From positions 7,853,001-7,917,000 of the forward strand of contig NC_135358.1 of the NCBI RefSeq assembly GCF_051622035.1: a stretch of DNA of 64,000 bases. Direction: 5' to 3'. Below are positions 42,444-55,400 of this stretch, one piece after another; within the stretch, counting starts at the first letter, position 1, and every line of letters starts with the position of its first letter. Source of the stretch: Arctopsyche grandis (taxonomy: Eukaryota > Arthropoda > Insecta > Trichoptera > Hydropsychidae). A program made the position numbers and the translations under genes. The notes under the pieces are model-generated. The model had not been told where the DNA came from, did no database searches, and was given only the letters and a program-made list of their open reading frames with translations.

Positions 42444-43487
42444 GTAGCATTTCGTATGTGTACTATCAAAGAATAGTATGTTTTATGGTTTTTTTTAAGT
42501 GATGGAGTAGAAGATTGAAATCCAGAAGTTATTTTATTGTAATACAATGGATTTGTAGTATAAATTTTCATAATTGGGAAAAATAAAAAGCGATGTTTAA
42601 CTATAAGGCACGTATATTTTATAAATATATAATTCAATTACATGAAACTTACTACATGCACGTAAACAAAAATTGAATAAATAAAATTGGTTACATAAAA
42701 ATATTATTCAAAATATACAAAACTTCAAAATTGTTTTTGTTGACATTTTTGATATTATATTTTGTCTAATTTAAGAAAAAGTAAAATACGAACACAAAAA
42801 TGTTATTACAAATTACACAAATGCTATTACAACAATAAGGATTAATTAATCAATTTTTTGATAATTTTATTGTTAAAAACTAAAAACAGCATGAAAATAT
42901 TAAAGATTACATTAGAAATTACACAAATGCATTTTTTACTACAAATATTATTGCTATCTACGTATTTTAAGGAACAGTAGATTTATATTTTGGCATTTTA
43001 ATATGATAAAATATACATTAATGAAAAATAATCTAAGTATTACATATGTCGCTAACATATTTACATACATTATATGTATATTTAGTAGTATAATATATAC
43101 TGATATATTTTACATAACATTATTTACATGCACACACATACGTACAAATAGAATTGAATAAATTGGGTAATACAAAAGTTCCATTAAAAACAGTGGGCTT
43201 TTCTTGCAAAAATATAATCGTCATCGACAATATAAAACATTGAAAAAACCTAACATCCTCTTTATTATCTATATTTCGATTATTCTATGTTCAGTTTGAT
43301 TCTTTGATAGTACACATTTAATGAATGATATGTATGTATTTATACAAATAAAATATGGGTAACTAATAAAAAAATAAAATAATATATAAATATTCGACGT
43401 TTTTACGGTTTCGTTCACGTTGTAATATTACATATATTAAAATGAACTTTGCAAACAGTGATTAAAATTATAATTGATTTTTTAGGC
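42444..43487. other. nompC 3' UTR and AT-rich flank
   Basis: No coding signal. TTTATT at 43261-43266 (AATAAA on the minus strand) is a candidate nompC poly(A) signal. Otherwise plain AT-rich sequence. Confidence 0.45.
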
Positions 43488-46400
43488 TTAATTTGGAGCT
43501 GGCGTTGTCGCTCCGGGTAATTCTGATACTGTGGAAGCAACATCTTCACTTTCTGCTCTGCCTGGTCCTTCGGTGCTGTCTCTCCACAAAGCCCTATAAC
43601 GTTTGGCTATCGTTTCCCAATCGGCCACATTTTCAATGCGAGTAGTACTGGAAAAACTCAATTGTGACCCGAGAGGACTTAAATGGACAACTGACAAAGC
43701 TACAGAATCTGAAATTATGCATTTGGATGAAAATTGAAGTAATCACAAAATTAAGCAAATACATATGAAACGTAAACCAGCACCTTTTGGTACAACTTGA
43801 GTCTTTTTTACTTTCGACAACCACTTTGCGCCAGCTTTGGTCCTCGCGCTCATTTGATTCCTCTGCATTCCGATGAGATGAACCAAACTTGGTCGTTTTC
43901 GTTTGGCCATCCTCGCCTATTTAAAGCAAAAAAGAACATGAATATTCTACATACATATGTATTTTCCATTATTTTTTTTCACCAAATACAAATAGCAAAC
44001 CTTGCACATCGCAATGAGCCACATTAGCCAAGTTGTTACAAGATTCAATGGTGACGGTGCAGTAGTCGTTCGATGCATGTTCCTGATGAGCTTGGAGAGG
44101 CCATATTTCCATTCGATATCAGATTGCGCCTGCAAGCATCACATTATTAGACAACTCGACACAAACAATGCTTACACAAAATCTTAAATACTAATAATAC
44201 ATACTCTAATTATTATGATTATCATTATAAGTTGAAATTCAGCGTGTGGTTTTTACTTTATAAGTGACATATATAGGTCAATTAGTAAGGAACTATTGAA
44301 TTGGCAGAGTTCAGAACCTGCACCGATCGCTGAATTGCACAAATTTTGTATAGACTGTGCTGACCTCGGTAAATATACGATGTAGTTTTTATAAATATAG
44401 AACTTTAAAATGAAATAAAACATATAAAAATCGTGATAATGACCATGGTATTGACTTTATTAGAAGATAATGCTATGCCATTAGTGTTTAAATACTGTAT
44501 TTGGCATATGGATGCCGTGGCTGGTTCGAATAAAGCGCAATTTGTCAATTTGGAAGTCCAATTTTCGACCGCTTTTTCGAATAGCTCGGGCCGTATATCG
44601 GCAATAATGCAGCGAAGGCTTCCAAGTCATTCATCGTTTCTGGTTTATCAGCGTAGACTAACGACTTCACATATCCCCATATAAGGTTAAATCACGCGAC
44701 CTTGGAAGCCAATTCACGACTGTAAAATTGACGTAGCGCATGGTAAGTTTCGCGAACGGAACCATGAATTCCGAAATAAATTAATGTTATGCCACTAGGG
44801 TTTAAATATGATATTGGGTATATGGACGCCGCGGCTGATTCGAATAAAGCGCAATATGGAAGTCCAATTTTCGACCACTTTTTCGAGCAGCTGTGGCCGT
44901 ATATCGGCAATAACGTGGCGAAGGCTTCCAAGTCGTTCATCGTCTCTAGTTTATCGGCATAGACTAACGACTTCACATATCCCTATATAAGGTTAAACCA
45001 CGTGATCTTGCAGGCCAATTCACGACTGTAACATGGACGTAGCGCATGGCATGTAACTTTCGCGAACGGATCCATGATTTTCGAAATAAATTTACACAAT
45101 TTGAAAGCGTTTATCTGGTGTAAGTCGATTCATGGTAAAATGGCAAACCAAACTAAGCACAAATCATATATATGTAGGATATTAATATAAAATGATTATA
45201 ATTATGTATAATGATGTGGCTCATGCCGAACAGTTGGTATTATGCACTGTATGTATTAATGTTAAGGTTGGTACTACCGAACCGTGTCCGAGCGACAGTA
45301 GTAGGCGTCGCGCCTTGACGCGCCGGTTGCGTACGCGCATCGATTACCTATTGTTCTAAATAAACAAATAAGATTGAATTAAGATCGCTTTTACTTGTCT
45401 CTCTCTCTCCTGCAATCCTCCCTACTACCCAGTGGACTTCCTATATATATGATGTCAAATTGGCTGTTGATTGAAAAGTGTTCGAAAAGGAAACCTCTAA
45501 ACAAAGCACCTTTTATACGAGTAGTATCATATGTTATGTGTGATTTTAATAAAAGTTCTAGAATGAAATGCTTATAGTATGTAAAGTGAGATGCGGATGG
45601 AGGCGTCGTTGGTATTGTCGCGTCCGCACATTACCTGTATCCGTTGGTACGTGTCTGACATCATAGCAATGAGCAGATTGATCAGAACGACCACGGAGAC
45701 CAACATATATATTCCGAAGACGATTTTGTAAAGGTACTCGGTCCAGGCCGGCTGCTCCACCGGCGGCGATGCGTGCGTCTGCTCGGTGGTGGTCTGACCG
45801 AACACGGCGAAGAATAGCAGCTCGAACGACAGAATGGGATTCATCTTGACTGAAATCAGAAATGGAAAACAGGGCGAATGCCCGCAGTGAACGCGTTGCC
45901 CAAAATTACCTGAATGCGTTGGTATGTGTCTGACATCATAGCAATGAGCAGGTTAATGAGGACGACGACGGACACCAACAAGTAGACGCCGAATACCAAC
46001 TTGAAGAGGCTCTCGGTCCATTCGGGCCGCGATTCCGGCGCGTAGTTGATGTCGTCGGGGGTGGTGTGCCCGAACACGGCGAAAAACAACTTCTCAAAAG
46101 CCTCCACCGGTGTCATTTTCGCTAGAGGGAAAGTCACCAACAACAAAGGCCCATCAGTTCCTCTTTCGTGAGGAAAAACTTCTCAACAAACAGTTACAAC
46201 AGGCTGACAAGGCCGCTAACACACAACAAGCCGTCCAACAAACAAATAAAAAACAATAATGCCAAAAAATCAACATAAAAATCGTCAGTCGCCACTTCAA
46301 ATTTACACAGATTTTTCAAAATCAAAAAGTGGCAGTCTACAGTTAACTCTTAAAAAGCTGACCAGACATCATAGACTTTATAATGTAATTCACATTGAAA

Positions 46401-49400
46401 GATAAACTAATCAACAAATTAGTATTCATATAAAAAGGAACATTATTTTATTCTTCCATAACCAATGTTATGCTTTTTATTTTTTATACTTCTAAATAAA
46501 CGAAGACGGTTTTGCAAAACAGTATCCAACCCATATGATTTAATAATTATAAACACATTTACAAACGCAGGCTTTGAACTGTATATTTTTTCTCATTATC
46601 CATTTGCCCGTACTAATTTTCGCGGTACGTTTTCAGCGAATTTGTAAATCGAGTTTTCGACCATAAATATATATTGCAATATTTATTCAAATGACCGAAT
46701 ATGTCAATTGACAACTGAAGTATTTTTATTTTTAAATAGTGAATCACGCCTGTAGTATTTTGTTTACACAGTGAATCACGCCAGTTTACGCATGACGTAT
46801 ATAGCGGTCAACCGTGGAGAAACGGTTATTATTGTACATATTAACGCTTAAATAAATTAAAAATGAATATAAAATAGACAATTTTCACCAGATTATTAAC
46901 TGAAGACATACACATTAAAAACAAACCGTATAAATAATAAATTTCTTCTAAAAATAAAAATCTGTCACAACATAATAACTTTGATGAATGTTGCACAAAA
47001 AAAATTTTTGTCAATTTTTAATAAATGTAAATGTATGTATAATTAAAATTGTTTATTATTTTTATTGATTTATTAATCCCCAAATTTTATAATTTACAAA
47101 ATTTTGCTCATATGGGTTGAACCATTTTTGCAGAACTACATACATATGTATATACGTCCGAAAAAATAAGCACACGTTATATAGAAAAGAAAATGTAAAT
47201 TTTTCCATATAAAAAGTTAAAATATCACAATTCACAGACAAATACATATGTTACTCTAAAAGTCTATTTCTAATTCTAAATTTCTAAAAATTCCAATAGT
47301 TTGACCTCTTTATAGGGAAAAAACAACATTTTCCACACACAGTCACACACGTGTGTAACACTTCGCCAGTTATGAAACTGTTTTAGACGGAACAGCTTCA
47401 ATGAACTCACTCATTGAATCTACAAATCATAGAAAAATCTGAAGCGACAACGAACGACAACAATCAATCAAAAAACCAGAAATAAAAAACATCAACAGTC
47501 AACAAACGTCCAAGAACGCGAAACAAACAAAAACATTCCAAAACACAAAACAATCAAACACAAAAAAAAGTTAAAATAAAAGAAAGCATGAAACGTAAAG
47601 AGAATGGATTGCCAAGACGATGAGTAACATACTGGGAGCATCCCTGTGCGACGAGCGGGCGAAGGTGGCGATAGGGGAGGTTTTTGGACGCAGTGTTGCG
47701 CCTCTACTGAACACAGCCTAAAATTCAAAACTGAACGCAACATTTGCCTAAATCGTACCAGTTATTGAATAAACGTGCGACCTGTAACAAAACAAAAACT
47801 AAAAACAAACAAGGCTCATTCCATCGGAGTGGGGTGCATCGACATATTCGATGATCAACTGGATGCGCCGCAAGTTTCACAATCAAAACAAAAAGCGCAC
47901 ATTCTAACCAAAAATAATAAAAAAAAACAACAACAACAAAAATGTATTCATCTAGAACAAGACAGCTAAAGTAAAATAAACAACATCAAAACTAACATCG
48001 ACAAGTAAAAACCTTCTTACAAATAAAACACCATGCTATGAGAAGTAAAAACGATGATTTTCATTCCGGGCGGGATGCAACAAACTTGCAATTGTAATTT
48101 TTTATTGATGTAGAGTTGTTACAATTTTTTTTTTTGATTTTGGATATTTATCAAAAAGCATTCCATAGGTAAAAGTAGGTTGTGAGGGTGAATTATGTGG
48201 GGGGTCGCATTCCAACACCAACATTCTAGTGAGGCGGATGCAAGCAGCGGTGGCTCAACGGTGGTCCGCGTGCCTCTAGAGGGCCCGCGTACCGCCGTTT
48301 GCCACCTCTGCCCACCCTAACATTCCCTGACATGTAACTTACTCCCGGGTCTGTGCTTTCTCCTGTAGCTATCCGTGTAAAAAGGTTTTTTCGGAGACGT
48401 ATCGATCCACTCTACGTCATTCGGAATCCCTCGTTTCGCTCGAACATTGGACATTGAATCTAATTGCATAAGTCAGTTATATAAATGATATTCATTAAAA
48501 AAAACCAATCCTCAAATCATCACTGGAGCCTCTATCTTATACTATACAACGAACGAGCAAAAAAAACATTTTTTCAAATAAAAGTTGAATCTAATATATA
48601 ATTTCGAAAGAGACTTTGTAACTATAGTTGGGTGGGAAACAAAAACAAATTAAAGTTTCCATGACGACAGATAAATTCGCCTCCGGCCCCAGAGGGCGCC
48701 GGGGGCGCAGCCGCCGGATTCTGGTATACATATAATTTCGAAAGAGACTTAGTATATATGTTTCTTTGTTCGTGACAGTCAATTTATTAAAAAAAAAAAC
48801 AAATGAATATTCTAATAAATCTATATAAAATAAAGCTATTCAAATAAATTTAATAAAATTTTTTCTATAAGATTAGTCATGTTTAAGCGGTTTATATAAC
48901 AAATACTGAGCGAAGCCGGGTAAAACCACTAGTCTTATATAATTTTGAAAGAGACTTTGTATGTAACTATGTACATATGTAAGGTTTGGGTGGGAGCATC
49001 GAAAACAAATGAAAGTTTCCATGACGACGATATCGATATCGTTGAATATATATTTTTTCGATTCAAATAAACTTAATAAAAAAGCAAATTAATGTCTACT
49101 ATTAGATTGTTTTGCCATGTTTAAAATATTTATAATATAAATACCGAGCGAAGCTGGGTAGAACCACTAATCTTTGATAAATTCGAGTACTGATATGTAT
49201 GTTCATATGTACTTTTACAGTAGTCATTCAGATTCGTATATGGTTGAATATTTAGTAGTACTAATTTTAGAAAGGAACTACATACTAAAAATCACCGTAA
49301 AAGAGTGACAGTTTATGTATGTATGTATATCCAAACCAGGTCAAATTCCAGTAGAAAAAGAATGGACTTGGTTTGGCATTATAACCACAACAATGGCATC

Positions 49401-52400
49401 CGAAACGGGCTAGTGATAGACTTGAGTCCAATAACCGTATATTTCTTAAGTTGACAGCTCTAGGAGCAGGTCTGGTTTCAATTATCAGTTTGGGTTGACC
49501 TCGATTGAAAAGAATTTATTCAAAAGTATTTCTGTAGTGCTGCTGTTTAGACTTGGATATTTGTGAATCCAAGTCGATCGTTTCCTATCAGAGTTTGCCA
49601 ATTTATCTACATAATTGCATTGTTGAAACGGTTCCTCATCAAATTAGCAAAACTATCCTACCTACCACACATGTCACAACTATTTGACTATGATTTCAAA
49701 TTTATAATCTATAAATGTATGTATATATGTACAAGTTTAATACGATAGGTGTCACTCGGGGACTGAATTACATTACTGAATATTCATATCATGAGAGAGT
49801 TAAAGATTAAACAAAAAGAGCTCAACAGTTTATAGACCCAGAAGATAGAGACTCCAGTACTCCAACAAGTATACACATTTTATATATTTGAACAGTCCAT
49901 AGTAAAACTTATAAAAGGTATAAGATAGAATTGAAGTAATAAATAAGGAAGTATATTTTACCGTCTGAGAAGTATTCTTTAGGCCTGGGTCTAGATAGTC
50001 TGCGCACTTCTTCGGGCGTGAAGTTCTTGAACGGCTGATTCAGAGCGACGATGTGCATCGAGAACCCGAAGACGAATATGGCCAGCACGGCCAAGAACCT
50101 CGCCAAGTCCTTCATCAGATCGCCGATGATGATGGCCCAAGGGCCGAACAGGTAGTGAAACGACAGGAAGTCCAGTATTTGAACACACGCCAATAGGAAC
50201 GACAGTGCGAAGAACTGATTGCGGCAGTACATCAGCGTGGGCCAGTACGGCTTGTCGATGAACAGCATCCCGGAGACGTGGGCTGCCACACCGCACATCC
50301 CGAAAAGCAGAACAGCCAGTTTGATCCAGCCCAGGCCCGACTTTTCGCTGGGGTTCGTCAGCTCGAAGAGTAGCAGACCACTTAACCAGATGAGCAAACA
50401 CCACTCGTACCAGTACGGCAGGAGGCTGGGACGCACCACCGGATAGATTGGCGTTATGCCGACTATCATCAGCAGCACCATCAGGTATATGTGCGACGTT
50501 AAATACGACATGAATTTTATGATTGGCACTTTGTTGTATTTGTGGCCGAGTGGCAGTGTGAACACGACCCACACGGGAGGGCAAATGAGGAAACCGATGA
50601 ACAGGAACATAGTCCTCCAGGGGGCCCACGTTAAACTTCCCCGCCACAATTCCTAAAAATCAAAATTCAAAATGAGACGAAGAACACACTCGATCGGTTC
50701 AGTTGTTATATTACATGCATGCACTTACTTATAAATGAGATTTCTAGAACATTCATACAAAACTTAAAGGAGTCATAGACGATGCGACACTTTGCCAAAT
50801 TATCTCTCGTAGCTGTTGTTGGTGTCTTTATATGTAAGACGAGTGAAAAATTGCTCCAACTCCAAACAAAAAGCATGAGCTGGATTCAGATGGGGAATGT
50901 TGTTAGCTTTGAGATCCTCAGTTGATCATATCAAAGATTTGAAATATGTAGATAACGGAAAATATGCTGAAAAAAGGTCTTGGGTTTACGTGTTCGGACG
51001 TCTATCTGGTTACATTATTTCTTAAAGGGTACGATTTAACGGTGAGTTAAAAAAAAATAACTTTGCTCCTTAGAATGAATTATTTGCGCATTAGAATAAA
51101 ATAAATTATATATAAAATAAATATATATCAGTCAAATAAAAAATGTTACAATGAGCAATAATTTATTTGTATGTAGTATGAAATTGAAAAAAAAAATTCG
51201 ATCATTTAACAATTAAAAAATGCGCAGAAAAAATCCCATGATTTCAACTACAACAAATTTTCAGTTTAATTGGCAAATTCTAAATTCGCAAGTTATAAAG
51301 ATTAAACACCTATGCTATTGAATGGGCCTACTTGGACGGTGGCCGGTTGAGACATTGCCGATCATATATGCGAGATCTAATGCTCAACGTTAATGCGCAT
51401 TTAATTCACTTTAGATTGCTTTATATTTTTTCTGTTGTAAAAGTAACTAAAATTGTTGACCTAATTAAAACAACGGATTTGTAATTTTTCAAAAGATCAT
51501 GTGTTTTTTTATTTACTAAAGGTTTTTAATTTTATTGCTTATTTTATTTTTTTAAGTATTTTTTGTTATGTTTAAAATATTATATAATATCAATATACGA
51601 CCTTTTATACGTTCTTTTATTTTATAATCTAATTATAATTTTTCTATTGTTGTTTTTTTTTAAATATATGAGAATTTTTTTTTAAATTTTACATTTATAT
51701 TTTTAAATGATATTATATATTTATTAATTCACAAAAATTTTATCAAATTACGATAAATGCGCATTTAAATTATTTCCTTTCTTAAACGTCCTTGAATGAT
51801 TTTGGCGAACTCAAGCTAGATATATTTACGTCGTTTATATACCAAAGATTTATTTATAATGTGTTAGGCAACTTGTCGCATAGAATATGACTCCTTTAGT
51901 CCACTGTCATTTTACAAGGCATAGCCTTCTAGAAATTACCTATCTTTTACCTGGAGGTATCTTTGTACTACGGTATGGGCTATGACTTCCTTCTGTTCAT
52001 TTTCTATTAAAACATCTAAAAATTCCATATTTCTACGATCAGTGGCAGTGAGGATGCGTCCAGCTGAATCCGACCCAGCCGCTAGAGCTAACAGTTCTGT
52101 GGCCATCGATTCACATTGCTTGCCAGCTGATATCAAATCTTTGGCTCGTTCTTTTTCCTACAACACCCAAACAAAAATCAATAAATTTATTCAGTTGAAA
52201 CATATGCACGGTATATATGGTTGGATTTGTACGCACCTTAGAAGATAAATTAATGAAAATATTAGATAATTTGGCAGCTGCATCTACTGGTGCGGGTGAA
52301 ACTAAAATGAACTCTTCTATCGGCTTATTATTGTAGTTCTTCGAACACACCATTAAATTATATACAAATCTACGATCTTCCATCAACGAGTACGTGTCGT

Positions 52401-55400
52401 GCTCTTTGTGCATCAGGTATTCCAACACGTCGTTGTGTCCCTCGGAAGCTGCGAACCATATCGCCGAACAGTTAAAATTTGTCTCGGTCTTAGGAGATGC
52501 TCCCGACTCACACAACAGTTTTACAACGTCTAAATGGCCTGCTTTCGAAGCACAATGCAAAGGAGTCCACCCGTTCTTGTCTGTAGCGTTGATTTCAGCA
52601 CCCTGTCCCAGCAATACCTCCACCATCTGATAATGTCCATGGGTGGAGGCTATGTGGAGACCAGTTTTTCCATGACGATCCGTACTCTGCAAAAGTTCGG
52701 CAGATCTACTCAAGAGGAGACCCACCACTTGCATATGACCGCCGAAACACGCCAGATGCAAGGAGTTATAACCCTGAAAAAAGTAAATGCATTACATAGA
52801 CTATATAACCAATACCATATTTGAAAACATTTTCATGAGTTTTACATACATTTTCTGTTGTAGCAGCCTCAACTTGCACTCCTGCCGAATTGAGCAACAG
52901 TCTGACAACGTTCTCGTTACCTGAATATGAGGCTAAATGCAAAGGTGTCATGCCGGACTCGGTCCCAAGTTCACCCACCAAAGAAGTACCAGTAGGTGCA
53001 TCTGATTTTACTGTGCCAGGCACATGCGTCAGCAACTCTCGAACAGTATCTAAACATAAAACGCCATTAAGTATACGTACACATTAGATGCAACAGTTCA
53101 AAGATTATATTTAGTTAACCTGCTTGTCCGTAGTATGCCGCCACATGAAGGGGTGTGAGTCCTAGCTTTTTGCTAGATATCTTCAGAGAATTTGACGTTC
53201 TCATGACTTCCAGCACCTGCCCGTGTCCATTTTGAGCTGCCAAATGCACTCCGGTGAATCCAGATTTGTTTTCATCAGTTATTGATGCACCAGCGCGTAC
53301 CAATGCTTTGACCACGTCAGCGTGTCCACCTTCGGCTGCCAGTTGTAAAGGAGTAGAATCGTTCAATCGATTCCTTGCCGATATCACTCCGTTCTTATCG
53401 AATTTCATGAGCTCTTCTATCACTTTCACGGATCCCTGCATGGCGGCTATGTGAGCACAAGTGTTCCCGTCACGATTGGTTGCCATTACTAAACTCGGAT
53501 GCTGCTGTAAGAACAACTGTGCCACTTCTGAAAAATTGTTCTGGGCCGCCGCGTGAATGGGCTTCTGTCCTAGTTCATCGGTCGCGTCTATGTTAGCTCC
53601 TAATTCCAACAGCGAGCGACATACCTCGATTTGACCACTGGCTGCTGCTAAGTGAAGAGGCGTTTGCTTCTTCAGAGTCAAGACGTCTATCACAGCGTTA
53701 TGGTCCTTGATGAGAAATTTAACAAGGTGGGTGTATCCGTTCATGGCCGCCAAATGCAAAGCCGTCCTTCCGTTTCTTGATTTTGAGTTTATGAAAGCTT
53801 TGTTGGTGAGAAGGGCGTCGCATACTTCTAAATATCCTCGTTCAGCCGCCAAGTGCAGAGCTGATCTGCCTTCTGTGTCGAAGACGTCAACTCGAGCATG
53901 ATTGGCGAGCAGCGTGTTGACTAGCTCCAAGTGCCCCCTGTGACAGGCTATCAACAAAGGCGTCCACCCCACTGATGATTGTTTGTTCATGGCCTTCTGC
54001 ACGTCGGTGGATGACATATTTTCAATCATTTGATACATAACATCGTTGTTACCGGCAACGGCACAATAATGAAAAGCAGTTTCGCGCACTTGTTTGGTTT
54101 CCAAAGTCACATCGGCACCGTGTTGAATCAACAATCTAACCACTTCACGATCGTTTCCAGCAGTTTCAACATCTTCCTGGTTTATATGAGAAGCACAATG
54201 TAAAGCAGTGGCGCCGTCATCGTTGACCATGTTGATGTAGGACGTGGTAGCTTCGGCGCCATGCTTTTCCATTACGAATTCGATCAGCTGACGTACAATG
54301 TCGGGTCTGCAACTTCGACCTGCCAAATGCAACGGCGTCTCTCCCACCTGAATAAAAATAAATTCAATATACCAAAAATAATACAAAAAACGACAATAAT
54401 TTAAATGAACATAATTTACTTTTGATTTGTTGAGAGGATCTCCTCCATCTTCGAGTAGGAGCGTCAGCGTGGACAGGTTGCCGTGTTGTGCTGCCGCATG
54501 AACAGGCGTTTGTCCATCTTCGGTAGGAAGATTGACTCCAGCACCTGACTTCAACAGCATCAAAGCACACTTTTCTCCACCTGGGACACGTGCAGCAATG
54601 TGTAAAGGAGTATCGCGTTGTTTCCCGCCTCGTATGTGCACATCTGCTCCATAACCCAAAAGAGTCTCAACAACAGCAGGCTTGCAAGATTCGACTGCTA
54701 TATGTAACGCCGTATGATTATCCTAAAATTTACATAAATAAATAAAAACCTCACATAAAACCAAATATTTTCAAGCTAAAGTTTGACGAAACTTACATTA
54801 GTGGTGACGTCTACTTTTTCGCCCTTTTGAAGAAGAGTATTGATGATTCCTACATGGCCGTACCTGGCTGCTGTGTGTATACTTCTGGCTCCACCCTACA
54901 CATTTAATGCAATCAAAATAAAATTCAACAGATAATTTTATACGAAATGGCAAAATTTAAATACCTTATTCGGCATATGAAGATACACTCCTTTCTTGAA
55001 GAGCATCATAGCACAATCGGCGTGTCCGTTCAGCGATGCTATGTGCATCAAAGTGCTACCGTCTTTGGTCCTTTCGAATATACTCGCTTTGAACTTGTCA
55101 GCCAAAAGTTCTATGATACTAGCGTGACCGTTTTCAGCAGCCAAATGCATAGGAGTTCGATCTAAACATAAAAATACCCATTATTTAAAAGTTTCTTAAA
55201 CGACATTTTGTAAGATTGAAAGACGCACCTTGATGATCAGCGATTGCAGCCGAAGCTCTAACACCGTAAAAGTACTTCACTAGAGTTTCGTCTCCTTCAG
55301 CTGATGCTATGTGTAGAGGTGTCTGTCCATCGCCGTTTTGAGCATCCACATTGCTTCCATAATCGACTAATATTCTAACCATGTCTATGTCTCTTCTTCG

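Noticed and set aside
45258-45430. LTR-like segment starting TGTTAAGG with a poly(A)-like signal
   Set aside because: No flanking duplication and no clear 3' terminus; left unassigned.
45850-45909. Serial use of both nompC pore exons through a 60-nt intron
   Set aside because: The join shifts the reading frame and would duplicate S6.
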